Of a stretch of DNA of 21,739 nt, positions 1 through 7,985 are shown in pieces. Each line of letters opens with the position of its first letter. Position 1 is the first letter of the stretch. The position numbers were made by a program, and so were the translations under genes. Source of the stretch: a virus; the IMG/VR virus record IMGVR_UViG_3300030108_003905, positions 1 through 21,739 of that record, one strand, 5' to 3'. A model generated the notes under the pieces. The model made no database searches. It was not told the origin of the DNA and saw only the letters and a program-made list of their open reading frames with translations.

Positions 1-5
1 TCAAC

Positions 6-722
6 ATGACATCACTCTCTTGGAGTGGACAGCCTCTCAAGGGTGTGCTGCGTGTATCGAACGCTCACGCATTTTGGGCACTCGGTGGCACATACGTGAT
101 GGATTGGTCGGTGCGAGAAGGCGTGTTGTCCGACTTCGGCTGGGGCGCAACTGCTGCGGCTGATTCGACGAACCCGTATCAGGATGCGAACCATTCGCCG
201 AAAGTTGACCGTACGAACAACACGGACAGCACAATCGAGTTCTTACTGCGTCCAGTTATGACACTTGACAAGTCACACATCCAAATGTTCCGACACAATC
301 CTGTCGTGACGGGCAGCACACCACAGGCCAGTCCAAACTTCTATGCAGCCACAGGTGGTTGCAAGTATGGTTTCTATGTCAGCGATGCACCGTCAGCCCG
401 TACAGGCACGCCTTCATCACCTCCGTACAAGCCAGTGTATGCCATCAAGCCTGCAAGCAGTGTGACCACATCATCAAGCGACGGTCCGAATATTCTCGGC
501 GTCGACGTAACAGGATATACCAAGACGGATGTAACACAACCAGTCGCCCGTATCGTCATGAGCGAGAACACACTTGAGCACTTCCGTAGTGATGCGCCTC
601 GTCGGTTGGCCGAGGACGGTGAGTCTGACTTCTCAGTCCAACCACGTCACAGTCAAACCCTGCATCCGAAGGGTAGTTCGGGCGATACGTCTTTTAACAC
701 AGGCGACCACAGTGGAGAATGA
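6..722 (+). CDS. Probable virion (tail-region) protein, 5' end uncertain
   Basis: The reading frame is open to the left edge of the window, so the ATG at 6 may be internal and the true start may lie outside; no ribosome binding site can be seen. The visible 238 residues are rich in Ser, Thr, Gly, Pro and Asp, with no membrane segment, no signal peptide and only one Cys, which is typical of virion proteins. It ends 4 bases before the tail-hub-like gene, and a GGAG just before its stop serves that next gene. I do not recognise a specific family. The structural role is inferred from composition and from being first in a plus-strand run of tail-type genes. Confidence 0.55.
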   Translation: MTSLSWSGQPLKGVLRVSNAHAFWALGGTYVMDWSVREGVLSDFGWGATAAADSTNPYQDANHSPKVDRTNNTDSTIEFLLRPVMTLDKSHIQMFRHNPVVTGSTPQASPNFYAATGGCKYGFYVSDAPSARTGTPSSPPYKPVYAIKPASSVTTSSSDGPNILGVDVTGYTKTDVTQPVARIVMSENTLEHFRSDAPRRLAEDGESDFSVQPRHSQTLHPKGSSGDTSFNTGDHSGE

Positions 723-726
723 TAAC

Positions 727-2127
727 ATGGCTGACGCATACAACAGAACGACAGGGCGATTTAGTGAAGCCCAGTCAACTGTCATGAAGCGAGTCCGCAA
801 GCCGTCGTTTGTCGACAACGCTGTGCGTCACGCTACGTATGTGTCATCGGCTACCAAGCGTGTAGCAGGCTCGCCTGTGCGTACAGACTTTGAATCGTCG
901 ACCGACAAGACTTACACACTATCAGAGGAGGACGACACCATCCGAATCGAGCACACCTCGTCGGGTGGGAACAGATTTAGGGGCGGTGTCTTTCATGGAG
1001 ACGACCAGTTCGACGCTTCGTCGACTGTTCCTTCACTGTTCATCAATGCTGATGACAGCAAACAACGTCTCGCACCACATTCTATAGAAACAGCCACGAA
1101 GGGCACACGCATTCGCTTGAACAATCTCAAGGGTCGCAGCCTAATCGACATGGGATTCGACGGTAAGCGTTTGCAGATTGCACAACCAGTAGCCGTCGGC
1201 CTACGAACAAGTGACTTGGCCGAACGAATCGTCACCGAGGGTAGGAAAACTCTTTCAGGTTTTCGCATTTCAGCGCCAAGCAACGTGTTTGTGGCAAAAA
1301 ACATCAACAACGTCGATGCTTTGACCGCTTTGCGGTACTTAGCAAGGCATGATGGTTTCATGACGAAGGCTGACTCGCACGGAATGGTGAGTTACATGCA
1401 CCAATTGCGTGGCAACCGGTCGGTTTACATTCACCAAGACATGGTTTCTGACGGTATTACGGAAGAAAACATGGATGCGGCCCCTAATCGGGTCACTGTA
1501 CGGGGCAAACGACGTGCAAACAACGATGACAACATCATCCAAGTCGATGACATTGATTCTCAGAAGGATGGTTTGCGTGAAGTGCAGGGTGGTATCTTTG
1601 CACCGACAGCCAACAACCGCAATGCGACGAAAAACATCGGTCGTAAGTTCTTGGCTACTGCAAAACGTGCGAAAGGTGCCAAAATGCTGACGGGAACCAT
1701 CAATTCAATGGCTGTGCGTGCTGGTGACATCGTTTCGTTCCAAGATATTGGTGAAAAGACCCAAGATATTGTCCTACGAGTGCGTCACAATCTCACTGAG
1801 CGTCGTTCTGACATCAAAGTGTCCTCAATCGAGGGCAGTTTGGAAGATTTGATACAACGAGCGCAAGAAGGCGACATTTCTTCGATGTTTGATGACGGTC
1901 AAGAAGAAAAGCAGCAGGTCAAAGAGAAAAATTACGCTGTTAGCGCTACAATGACCGTCAAAACCACTTGGGTCATCGCTGCAAGGCAAGTTCGACCCGA
2001 AGGGATGATAATTGGGCACCCTACAAGGGGATTGATTAAAGGAGATGGCTCAGTAGCCGAAGCAGACAACGCATTGTTGACGTTAGGGACATCTCAGTCG
2101 AAATGGATAGTAAAGGGGAATGGTTGA
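727..2127 (+). CDS. Tail hub / baseplate protein, gp27/gpD-like (probable)
   Basis: This 466-residue protein resembles phage tail hub proteins (T4 gp27, P2 gpD type), which sit under the tail tube and form the base of the puncturing device. The resemblance lies in residues 197-350: a helix with ALRYLARHDGF (201-211), a D-x-x-G-like turn followed by a beta strand, then PNRVTVRG (253-260), a sequence very typical of this fold, and a strand-rich segment with RAGDIVSF (331-338). Residues 1-120 are low-complexity and may be virus specific. I chose the ATG at 727, preceded by GGAG at 714-717, over the upstream ATG at 574, because that extension lies entirely on the previous gene. The gene ends directly at the next ATG. 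The fold assignment is by eye, so the exact role is uncertain. Confidence 0.55.
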   Translation: MADAYNRTTGRFSEAQSTVMKRVRKPSFVDNAVRHATYVSSATKRVAGSPVRTDFESSTDKTYTLSEEDDTIRIEHTSSGGNRFRGGVFHGDDQFDASSTVPSLFINADDSKQRLAPHSIETATKGTRIRLNNLKGRSLIDMGFDGKRLQIAQPVAVGLRTSDLAERIVTEGRKTLSGFRISAPSNVFVAKNINNVDALTALRYLARHDGFMTKADSHGMVSYMHQLRGNRSVYIHQDMVSDGITEENMDAAPNRVTVRGKRRANNDDNIIQVDDIDSQKDGLREVQGGIFAPTANNRNATKNIGRKFLATAKRAKGAKMLTGTINSMAVRAGDIVSFQDIGEKTQDIVLRVRHNLTERRSDIKVSSIEGSLEDLIQRAQEGDISSMFDDGQEEKQQVKEKNYAVSATMTVKTTWVIAARQVRPEGMIIGHPTRGLIKGDGSVAEADNALLTLGTSQSKWIVKGNG

Positions 2128-2460
2128 ATGCCGTTATTGACATCAGGACATCGATTTGTAGTGGACAAGTTGGCTGAGGAGATTACACAGGTGGTCTTTG
2201 GCTTTGACGGAGGTATTGCCACCAGTGAAGACGGCGGAGCAGGTCGACCTGCTGTCACAGTCACACCTGTTGTCCGTATTGTCGACGACAACACCATATC
2301 GGTTGAGGCTAAACTCACAACCACTGATTCATTCGCCTTACCTCTCCGAGAGGTATGTATTCGCTCGGCTGACCGAGCATTGTTCCGATACACGTACGAC
2401 GCAATCACGAAGTCGTCAGATACGGAACTGATATTCTCAACAATCATCGAGGTGAACTAA
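2128..2460 (+). CDS. Small virion-type protein of unknown function
   Basis: This 110-residue protein starts at the ATG immediately after the stop of the hub-like gene, with AAGGGG about 10 bases upstream. It opens with LLTSGHRFVVDKLAEEIT, followed by alternating short beta strands and a segment reading REVCIRSADRALFRYTYD, ending in a hydrophobic strand. The pattern of an N-terminal helix followed by a beta sandwich resembles small phage tail-associated proteins that precede the fibre gene, but I cannot name a family. Its position between the hub-like and fibre-like genes supports a tail or fibre-attachment role, which is inference. Confidence 0.5.
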   Translation: MPLLTSGHRFVVDKLAEEITQVVFGFDGGIATSEDGGAGRPAVTVTPVVRIVDDNTISVEAKLTTTDSFALPLREVCIRSADRALFRYTYDAITKSSDTELIFSTIIEVN

Positions 2461-2461
2461 C

Positions 2462-3610
2462 ATGGTCAACCCACTATCAGGACACACAACTGGACAAACT
2501 GTATCATCTGAGTCGTTGAAAGACGGAGCAGGGCTAACGAGCACATCACTTACTAATCTGTACGAAGGGTTGCACGGCAACGGTATCGTTCGACTCGATG
2601 ACCGTGCCTACAACGACAGTAACCGTCAGAACACAGGTGCCAACACTGCTGGGCGTGTAGACGTAGCAGGTAGTGGAGCAGTGACCGTGTACGGTGGGTA
2701 CGCAGTGCTTGGTGGCGTTTTGTACACCTTTGCCAACGGTCCGAACTCGTCGAAGACCTATACCGCAGGTGACACTGCATGGCATCTTGGTTCGCTACCG
2801 TCTGTGCCTTCAAACAATTCAGATGTGATTGTCACTGTGTACGTCGTCGCCGACAACAACACTGGTGTTGCAAACGTCAAGCATCACTTTGGCACACCAG
2901 TTGTAACAACAACGGGGACGCCTCTTACATCTGATACCTTTCTGTCGGCACCGGGACCTACGAACAATCAAGAGGTCACAGTGCTCGCTATTTTGCGTTA
3001 TACCATGACAGGCGGGGCAGCAAACGTCACTGCTTCGCTCAACACACCTACGGTCAGCGACAAGCGATGTTTGCTTAGCAACAGCCCGATGTACCTGACA
3101 CCACTAACGTCGGGTGCTACGGGTGGCTACGCCAGTTCAGAAGCCATTGACCATGTCAACGGCTCTCTCGACACCATGGACTCACGAATAAGTGGGTCTG
3201 AATCAGGAGCGTTCAACGCCTCGCCATTGGGTGCGGTGTGGCAAAGCCACAGCCCTGACGGGCACGCAGTCTTGTACTACAGCGCTCGGCGAGACCAAGG
3301 AGGCTCGCCTGCTCGTAACACGTGGAGACTCGCACCGAACGAGGTCAAGGTTATTTCAACTGCATCAAATCAGACGTTTACGTTTGATGGACCCAACATT
3401 TGGATAATTACGACCTCAGGTAACATCACACTCAACCCGTCAGGTACATTCCCTCACGGTCATACAATTGAAGTGTATCATGCTGCGGGAAGCAACAACT
3501 TGAATTTTGATGCCACTGGAATCAACGTCAACGTAACAATCAACCTGTATGGTAAGTTCGTTTACACTGGTTCAGCATGGGCGAAACTCGACTTGCATAC
3601 GGTGAGTTGA
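2462..3610 (+). CDS. Tail fibre / receptor-binding-type structural protein (probable)
   Basis: This 382-residue protein is dominated by Gly, Ser, Thr, Asn and Val with regularly spaced short beta strands, the composition of trimeric viral fibres and adhesins. Residues 1-60 are polar and could be an attachment segment. The middle has repeated V-T-V-x-x type strands. The last 90 residues (for example TFTFDGPNIWIITTSGNITL and the NVTINLYGKFVYTGSAWAKLD end) look like the carbohydrate-binding-like beta tips common on phage fibres. GAGGTGA at 2448-2454 gives a 7-base spacing to the ATG, and the previous stop lies between them. The stop overlaps the next start by one base. No enzyme motif is visible. 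Receptor binding is inferred from composition and position. Confidence 0.5.
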   Translation: MVNPLSGHTTGQTVSSESLKDGAGLTSTSLTNLYEGLHGNGIVRLDDRAYNDSNRQNTGANTAGRVDVAGSGAVTVYGGYAVLGGVLYTFANGPNSSKTYTAGDTAWHLGSLPSVPSNNSDVIVTVYVVADNNTGVANVKHHFGTPVVTTTGTPLTSDTFLSAPGPTNNQEVTVLAILRYTMTGGAANVTASLNTPTVSDKRCLLSNSPMYLTPLTSGATGGYASSEAIDHVNGSLDTMDSRISGSESGAFNASPLGAVWQSHSPDGHAVLYYSARRDQGGSPARNTWRLAPNEVKVISTASNQTFTFDGPNIWIITTSGNITLNPSGTFPHGHTIEVYHAAGSNNLNFDATGINVNVTINLYGKFVYTGSAWAKLDLHTVS

Positions 3611-3891
3611 TGGGTGAACTGATTGACCAACTGATGCAGACGTGTGAAGTCTGTAAGACGACGGCGTTACCGCTGTCCATATCAGGCAAGTACACCACAG
3701 GCTCAGCCGTGGTATTGCACGAGTGTCCCAACTGTGGCTACATCCGTAAGCACGGTGGCTTGGGTCCGATAGCCGAGCGAGCATCTCTTTCTAACATACG
3801 CAAACGGCTGAAAAAGTCAGGGCATGGACAAATGTCGTTGCTGCTACTGCGCCATGCACAGGACACTATCATCAATCAACGAACGCATTAG
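3610..3891 (+). CDS. Small zinc-ribbon protein
   Basis: With the ATG at 3610, which overlaps the fibre gene stop (TGATG), this is a 93-residue protein. An in-frame ATG at 3577 would add 11 residues but has no better ribosome site. Residues 12-15 (CEVC) and 39-42 (CPNC, followed by G and an aromatic) form a C-x2-C / C-x2-C zinc ribbon with about 23 residues between knuckles, of the transcription-factor or ribosomal-protein style. The remainder is basic and helical with no membrane segment. It is the last plus-strand gene, and its TAG overlaps the stop codon of the opposing gene. Nucleic-acid binding is the usual role of such ribbons, but nothing here shows a target. Confidence 0.6.
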   Translation: MGELIDQLMQTCEVCKTTALPLSISGKYTTGSAVVLHECPNCGYIRKHGGLGPIAERASLSNIRKRLKKSGHGQMSLLLLRHAQDTIINQRTH

Positions 3892-4148
3892 TATCGCTTG
3901 AGGTTCGGGTAGTTGGTCGTAAAGCAATCTTCGCACAGCGGAAAATAAAGACCACCCTCATTGTTTCTCAGTGACCCTATTCTCCACAATTTTATTTTTG
4001 CTCTTTTCTCGCAACCTGACATAGAACAGGCGTATTCTGCTGGACCTGCACCGTCCCATAGTATTCTCACATACGATGCCCCGTTGTCGCTTTTGTAAAT
4101 GTGCCTGCCCGTTTTATCTTTCTGACCTGTACGTAATTTTTGTTTCAC
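3888..4148 (-). CDS. Small Cys4 zinc-binding protein
   Basis: This 86-residue protein starts at a GTG at 4148 preceded by AGGTGA with a 5-base gap, 8 bases after the thermosome stop. The N-terminal 20 residues are strongly basic. Cys41 and Cys46 (C-x4-C) and Cys72 and Cys75 (C-x2-C) make a four-cysteine site flanking a basic stretch with KIKLWR. The arrangement is a zinc ribbon or treble-clef-like fold of unknown family. It is the last gene of the minus-strand block, and its TAA overlaps by two bases the TAG of the convergent gene. Function unknown; nucleic-acid or protein binding is a guess from the Cys sites and charge. Confidence 0.6.
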   Translation of the reverse strand: MKQKLRTGQKDKTGRHIYKSDNGASYVRILWDGAGPAEYACSMSGCEKRAKIKLWRIGSLRNNEGGLYFPLCEDCFTTNYPNLKRY

Positions 4149-4156
4149 GCAATCAC

Positions 4157-5650
4157 CTATTCATCAGATTTCTTGCCGATGATGTCGTCGATGCGAAGAA
4201 TGCTGATGCTGACTTCGCTTGCTGACAGGATTGCCTGCCTTACCAAACCAACTGGCTCCCATACGTTTGCCTCAGTCATAGAGCAAGTGCCACCGTTCTC
4301 GATGTCAGGACCTGCGTCTTGATTGCCTTGTTGATGCTCGTTGCGTAGCGCAAGGATGGTGTCCAAAGGCACGAACCCTGCGTTCTCAGCGATGGTAGCA
4401 GGGATGGTCTCTAAGGCGTCAGCAAACGCTTCGATAGCCATCTGTGCTCGACCGCCAATCTCAGCAGCACGGCTGCGGAGGTTGAGCGCTGCACCGACGT
4501 AGGATGAGCCACCACCAGTGACGACCCTGCCACTGTTGTAGGCAAGGCATACTACGCCGAGAGCATCATCGAACCCACGTTCGGTCTCATCGAGTGTCTG
4601 ACGCGTAGCACCACGCAATACGAGCGTGGTCACGTTGCCATCACCCTTGACGATTATGTAGTCCATGTCACCAACAGTCGTTTGTACGACTGAGGCATCT
4701 GAGGCTGTTAGAACACCTTCAACTGAATGGCTGACTGTTGTGCCCAGTAATGTAGCCATAGCATCGAGGTCGCTTGGTGGAACACGGTGTGCTACGCTGA
4801 TGTTGTTCTTGGCGAGCAGTGCTGCTACGAGTTCGTTGACGCTGTCACGACAGAACACGACACCGCCTTTCGGCAACTGCTCGACGATTGCATCGACCTT
4901 GCCTTGCCAAACGTCCTTGTCGGCATACTGCTTGTAGGACTTGATGTCGCTGACGCTTTGTAGATTGACCTGCACGCCCTCTTCTTTCTTGACTGACAAT
5001 CCAGTGTTGATGAGAAGCACTCGCCCCTCAGGTTCGTTTGGCATGTTCGGTGTCAAGAATGTCTGATTGAGCATGACACCACCAAAGCAGTGCGAATCAT
5101 CGAGTGAACCACCCGGTTGCCCAATGACACGAATGCGCTTAATGTCACCCTTTGCTTGTTCCGCTGCCTCAACACATAGTGCTGATACGTGCTCCATGCT
5201 CGTCTCAAGTGACTTGCCAGTGATAGCCGTCTTTGCTACGTGGGTCAGATATTCCTTTGCTTCAACCGTAGTGCTTTCGATGTGGTCAACTGCCCACTTT
5301 GCTGCCTGACGATACCCTTTGCAGATGATGTTTGAGTGTAGTCCTTTCTCAAACAGTGGTTCACTGTTACCGAGCAAAGAACCCGCCAATACGGTTGTTG
5401 TCGTTGTGCCGTCATAGCACATGCTTTCTTGCGTGTTTGCTGCTTCAACAATCATCTTTGCACCGGGATGTCCGATGTCCAGTTGCTGTAGGATAGTCGC
5501 ACCATCGTTTGTTACGATGACGTTTCCACCTCCGTCAACCATCATTTTGTCCATACCCGCTGGACCCAAGGTCGACCGAACGGTGTCGGCGATTAGTTTG
5601 GCTGCTCGGATGTTGTTGCTTTGTGCTGTTTGTTTCTTTTCTCCAGTCAT
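4157..5650 (-). CDS. Group II chaperonin (thermosome subunit)
   Basis: This is an ATP-driven folding chamber subunit of the archaeal thermosome/eukaryotic CCT family, cytosolic, normally assembled as double rings. Visible motifs from the chosen start: LGPAGMDKM (28-36), NDGATIL (48-54), DGTTTTTVLAG (80-90), the DDAL catalytic region (361-364) and VVTGGG (376-381). The domain order equatorial, intermediate, apical, intermediate, equatorial is intact. At 497 residues it is shorter than the usual 540 or so. The residue before DGTTT is Tyr instead of the usual Gly, and the region after GGG lacks the usual A-x-E. I chose the ATG at 5650, preceded by GAGGG at 6 bases, over the upstream ATG at 5668, which overlaps the exonuclease gene. 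It sits at the distal end of the replication operon, next to the virion genes. The family is certain; the viral client proteins are unknown. Confidence 0.95.
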   Translation of the reverse strand: MTGEKKQTAQSNNIRAAKLIADTVRSTLGPAGMDKMMVDGGGNVIVTNDGATILQQLDIGHPGAKMIVEAANTQESMCYDGTTTTTVLAGSLLGNSEPLFEKGLHSNIICKGYRQAAKWAVDHIESTTVEAKEYLTHVAKTAITGKSLETSMEHVSALCVEAAEQAKGDIKRIRVIGQPGGSLDDSHCFGGVMLNQTFLTPNMPNEPEGRVLLINTGLSVKKEEGVQVNLQSVSDIKSYKQYADKDVWQGKVDAIVEQLPKGGVVFCRDSVNELVAALLAKNNISVAHRVPPSDLDAMATLLGTTVSHSVEGVLTASDASVVQTTVGDMDYIIVKGDGNVTTLVLRGATRQTLDETERGFDDALGVVCLAYNSGRVVTGGGSSYVGAALNLRSRAAEIGGRAQMAIEAFADALETIPATIAENAGFVPLDTILALRNEHQQGNQDAGPDIENGGTCSMTEANVWEPVGLVRQAILSASEVSISILRIDDIIGKKSDE

Positions 5651-5661
5651 GTTTGTCCCTC

Positions 5662-6273
5662 TTACCATGTCACCTCATATTCAGTGACGACTCCTGACTC
5701 TCGGCATCTTGCCTTGACGAAGCCTTCTTGGTGACCGTGATTCCACAACTCATAGGACAGTTGTGCGTCCTTCAAGCAATACTCGGCTACTTTACCGTAG
5801 TTGCCCTTACGCCATTCAAGTGGCGCATCTTCGCTTCGCATAAGTTTGTCACTACCTAAAGTGTGACGACATGCATCCGATAGTGGTATACGCTGCTTTG
5901 ATGCGCTACGCAACAAAACAGACGTATCGATAATGTGTTCCTTTGATTTGGAAAGAGCATCGCCTGCTGCCCAGCAATCGAGACTATCTCGTAGAACAGG
6001 AAGGTCGAAGTTCATCAGGTTGTGACCAACGACACGGCCTCCCTTTGCGATGTGGTCGGACAAGTCTTTACCCAGTGTCTCAGGGTGCAGTTCTTTCAAT
6101 ACCACGCCATCAGGTAGGAACTTCTTGGCCTCGGACTTGTTGCAGTACACGACACCCTCAGAACCATTCCACGTCGCTACGACGGTTGGCTCAAACATGT
6201 GCGTGTTGTTCCACCCGCCAATCTCATGAGAATAATTCTCAGTCTCGATGTCAAGTGCCATTACGTCGCTCAT
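5662..6273 (-). CDS. DnaQ-like DEDDy 3'-5' exonuclease (RNase H fold)
   Basis: This 203-residue protein carries the three exonuclease motifs: ALDIETE (Asp8, Glu10) for Exo I; GHNLMNFDLPVL with Asp90 for Exo II; and YCLKD (Tyr165, Asp169) for Exo III, which makes it the DEDDy subtype. This is essentially a free-standing copy of the domain found in family B polymerases. Likely roles are trimming 3' ends in replication or recombination, or degrading RNA. I start it at the ATG at 6273, which has AGAGG at 7 bases, rather than the GTG at 6291. The ATG overlaps the upstream stop as ATGA. The stop lies 11 bases before the thermosome start. The polymerase in this window has its own exonuclease domain with a changed Exo II, so this enzyme might supply proofreading in trans, which is speculative. 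Confidence 0.85.
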   Translation of the reverse strand: MSDVMALDIETENYSHEIGGWNNTHMFEPTVVATWNGSEGVVYCNKSEAKKFLPDGVVLKELHPETLGKDLSDHIAKGGRVVGHNLMNFDLPVLRDSLDCWAAGDALSKSKEHIIDTSVLLRSASKQRIPLSDACRHTLGSDKLMRSEDAPLEWRKGNYGKVAEYCLKDAQLSYELWNHGHQEGFVKARCRESGVVTEYEVTW

Positions 6274-6422
6274 TGTAAAACCTCTTCCCACTCAGTGCCA
6301 CAACAATCGCATGACCAAAGAATCCACGAACCATCTTCTGCCTCGTCAATCTCGGTCTTCTCATCATCCCATCCACCTTGGCAAATGCCTTGGATAAACC
6401 ACGGACATACATCATCGCTCAT
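6270..6422 (-). CDS. 50-residue Cys-rich acidic protein
   Basis: This very small gene lies between two coupled neighbours: its ATG at 6422 overlaps the upstream stop (ATGA), and its TGA at 6270-6272 overlaps the downstream exonuclease ATG (ATGA). The 50 residues contain Cys6, Cys14, Cys38, Cys40 and Cys41, several Trp residues and an acidic middle (EKTEIDEAED), ending CDCCGTEWEE. The Cys pairs suggest a zinc site. The exact ATGA fit at both ends, the codon-like content and the absence of any other gene in this gap support it being real. No family recognised. Confidence 0.7.
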   Translation of the reverse strand: MSDDVCPWFIQGICQGGWDDEKTEIDEAEDGSWILWSCDCCGTEWEEVLQ

Positions 6423-6574
6423 GCTATCAGTTCCTTTATCTCGATTATCTGTTGGATGGTCTCTTGTAAGACGCCTCTACATGGCTCACAGACACAGACT
6501 TCTTTGTTCCTTCGGTAGCCGAGCAACAGAAGTGCTGACTCGTCAGGGTCATGACACACGAAACATTCACGCAT
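6419..6574 (-). CDS. 51-residue zinc-finger-like protein
   Basis: The open frame extends upstream into the ATPase gene, but the ATG at 6574 has AAGGAGGGAG just upstream and overlaps the ATPase stop by 8 bases, so I start there. The 51 residues read a C-x2-C knuckle (Cys4, Cys7), then Cys27, Cys29 and Cys32 (CVCEPC), followed by a helix rich in Ile, Gln and Glu (residues 35-51). This looks like a zinc knuckle with a short helical or coiled tail for protein contacts. Its stop overlaps the next ATG as ATGA. Function unknown. Confidence 0.75.
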   Translation of the reverse strand: MRECFVCHDPDESALLLLGYRRNKEVCVCEPCRGVLQETIQQIIEIKELIA

Positions 6575-7985
6575 CGTCTCCCTCCTTGAACTTGAGATGC
6601 TCTTTACGTAGTCGGACATACTTGCGTCGACTCTCGCTTGTTTCTTCAAACAGTTTTGCACCGAATTGATTGTACTTGGTGTTGATTGAGTTATCGCTGC
6701 TGAGGTTCATATCCTGACCGAACATGTTGAATAGGTCACGTTTCTTGACCCATCCTTCACCACGGTTGTCATCGAAGTCGAATCGCTCCGAACGCTTGTA
6801 GGCCATCTTCCATGCTTGCTCGACGTTCTTACGGTCTTTGTGAGCCATACCCACCTTGACCTCAGATTCAAGCCACTGAATCAGATTGCTGTATAGGTCA
6901 TACAGAATCTCCTTTGCCATATCGATATGGTCACCACGGACAACCCACGTTCCCTCAAGCATCGCCATATGGTGTGCTAATACATTCGTATAGTTCTGTA
7001 ACCCCATGATGAATGATGCACAAACAGATTGCTTGTGCGGGTCCATGTTCTCAACGAGGTAGTAGTACTCGTCGATAGCCCCAATCAATGCAGGTACGTA
7101 GCCGTCATCGATTGTGAACAGTTCGTCCATGACCTCCATGGCCCATCCTTCTTGCGTATCATCGTCGGCATCGTCCCATTGCATAGGCTGAATACCAACC
7201 AGTTCACACACTCTTCTCTTGAGTGAAAGTTGTAGGTCGTTAAAGTAATCAACAATCTCCCTGTACTTGATGTCGTGCTTTGTCCTGTTGTGCACGCTCG
7301 CTGCAAGTTCGTGGGCTACATTGCGCTTCATGTCCAGTGTCCACTCACGCCAATACAGCAAAACACGCTGAAAGATACCCTTGTCGAGAACGTGCTCTTT
7401 GATGCCCTTCGGTGGGAATGTCGTAATCCATAGACTGACTTCCGACTTGATTGTGATTGTTCCGTCACGCAAGTGCTTGGTCAGAATGTTCCGACCTGTA
7501 CCTGCGGAGTTGAGTGCTGATTGAAGGAACAGTACAGTTCCTTCTGAATGCTGATTAGGCTTGAGTAGGATTGAACCTTCGTCGAAGTTCATACCCTTTC
7601 GCCCTGCAAGCACACCCGGTCTTTGGACAGGTGGCTCGCCTTGTTCTTCTTGAACGAACGAGCCTACGAGTGCTGCATCTGTACCCGTCGAATAGTCGAC
7701 GACCTCTAACCCTGAGTCTTTCATTACTTTCTGAATGACCTCAAAGGCTACAGATTTACCAGTCCGTGTGTCTTGAATCCAAAACACACTTACTCTCGGA
7801 CACAGGTTGCTCCCTCCCACTGGAATACGTACGTATGGTAACGCTGCTTGTCCCAGTATGAAAAAGAACGACAGTAGTCCGGGTATCTCGTTGTTCTTAC
7901 TTACTTCTTTGAAGTGGCTCAGGTACCCCTTTAGTATGGGATAGCGTGAAACCGCCTCATATTTGTCTGCTCGGTGTTCTATCAT
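6567..7985 (-). CDS. P-loop ATPase, probable replicative helicase (DUF3987-like)
   Basis: This 472-residue protein has a Walker A QDTRTGKS (71-78) after hydrophobic strand VSVFWI, a Walker B MNFDE (132-136), a sensor-like strand SLWITTFPP (184-192) and a possible arginine finger in GIFQRVLLYW (203-212). The order and the region before the P-loop (GLLSFFFILGQAALPYVRI) resemble the DUF3987 / D5-like helicase group found in phages and plasmids. The C-terminal 200 residues are helical, with a basic segment near the end that could be a winged helix. As no MCM helicase is visible, this is the best helicase candidate in the replication block. I chose the ATG at 7985, with GAGGG at 7 bases; it overlaps the XPF-like gene by 29 bases. 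The ATPase is well supported, the helicase role is inferred. Confidence 0.7.
   Translation of the reverse strand: MIEHRADKYEAVSRYPILKGYLSHFKEVSKNNEIPGLLSFFFILGQAALPYVRIPVGGSNLCPRVSVFWIQDTRTGKSVAFEVIQKVMKDSGLEVVDYSTGTDAALVGSFVQEEQGEPPVQRPGVLAGRKGMNFDEGSILLKPNQHSEGTVLFLQSALNSAGTGRNILTKHLRDGTITIKSEVSLWITTFPPKGIKEHVLDKGIFQRVLLYWREWTLDMKRNVAHELAASVHNRTKHDIKYREIVDYFNDLQLSLKRRVCELVGIQPMQWDDADDDTQEGWAMEVMDELFTIDDGYVPALIGAIDEYYYLVENMDPHKQSVCASFIMGLQNYTNVLAHHMAMLEGTWVVRGDHIDMAKEILYDLYSNLIQWLESEVKVGMAHKDRKNVEQAWKMAYKRSERFDFDDNRGEGWVKKRDLFNMFGQDMNLSSDNSINTKYNQFGAKLFEETSESRRKYVRLRKEHLKFKEGDDA

Noticed and set aside
574-726. N-terminal extension of the tail-hub-like frame from the ATG at 574
   Set aside because: The extension lies wholly on the preceding gene in another frame, and the ATG at 727 has its own GGAG site just before it.
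993-1361. 122-codon minus-strand open frame inside the tail-hub-like gene
   Set aside because: It is a shadow of a confident plus-strand gene, with basic low-information sequence and no start signal.
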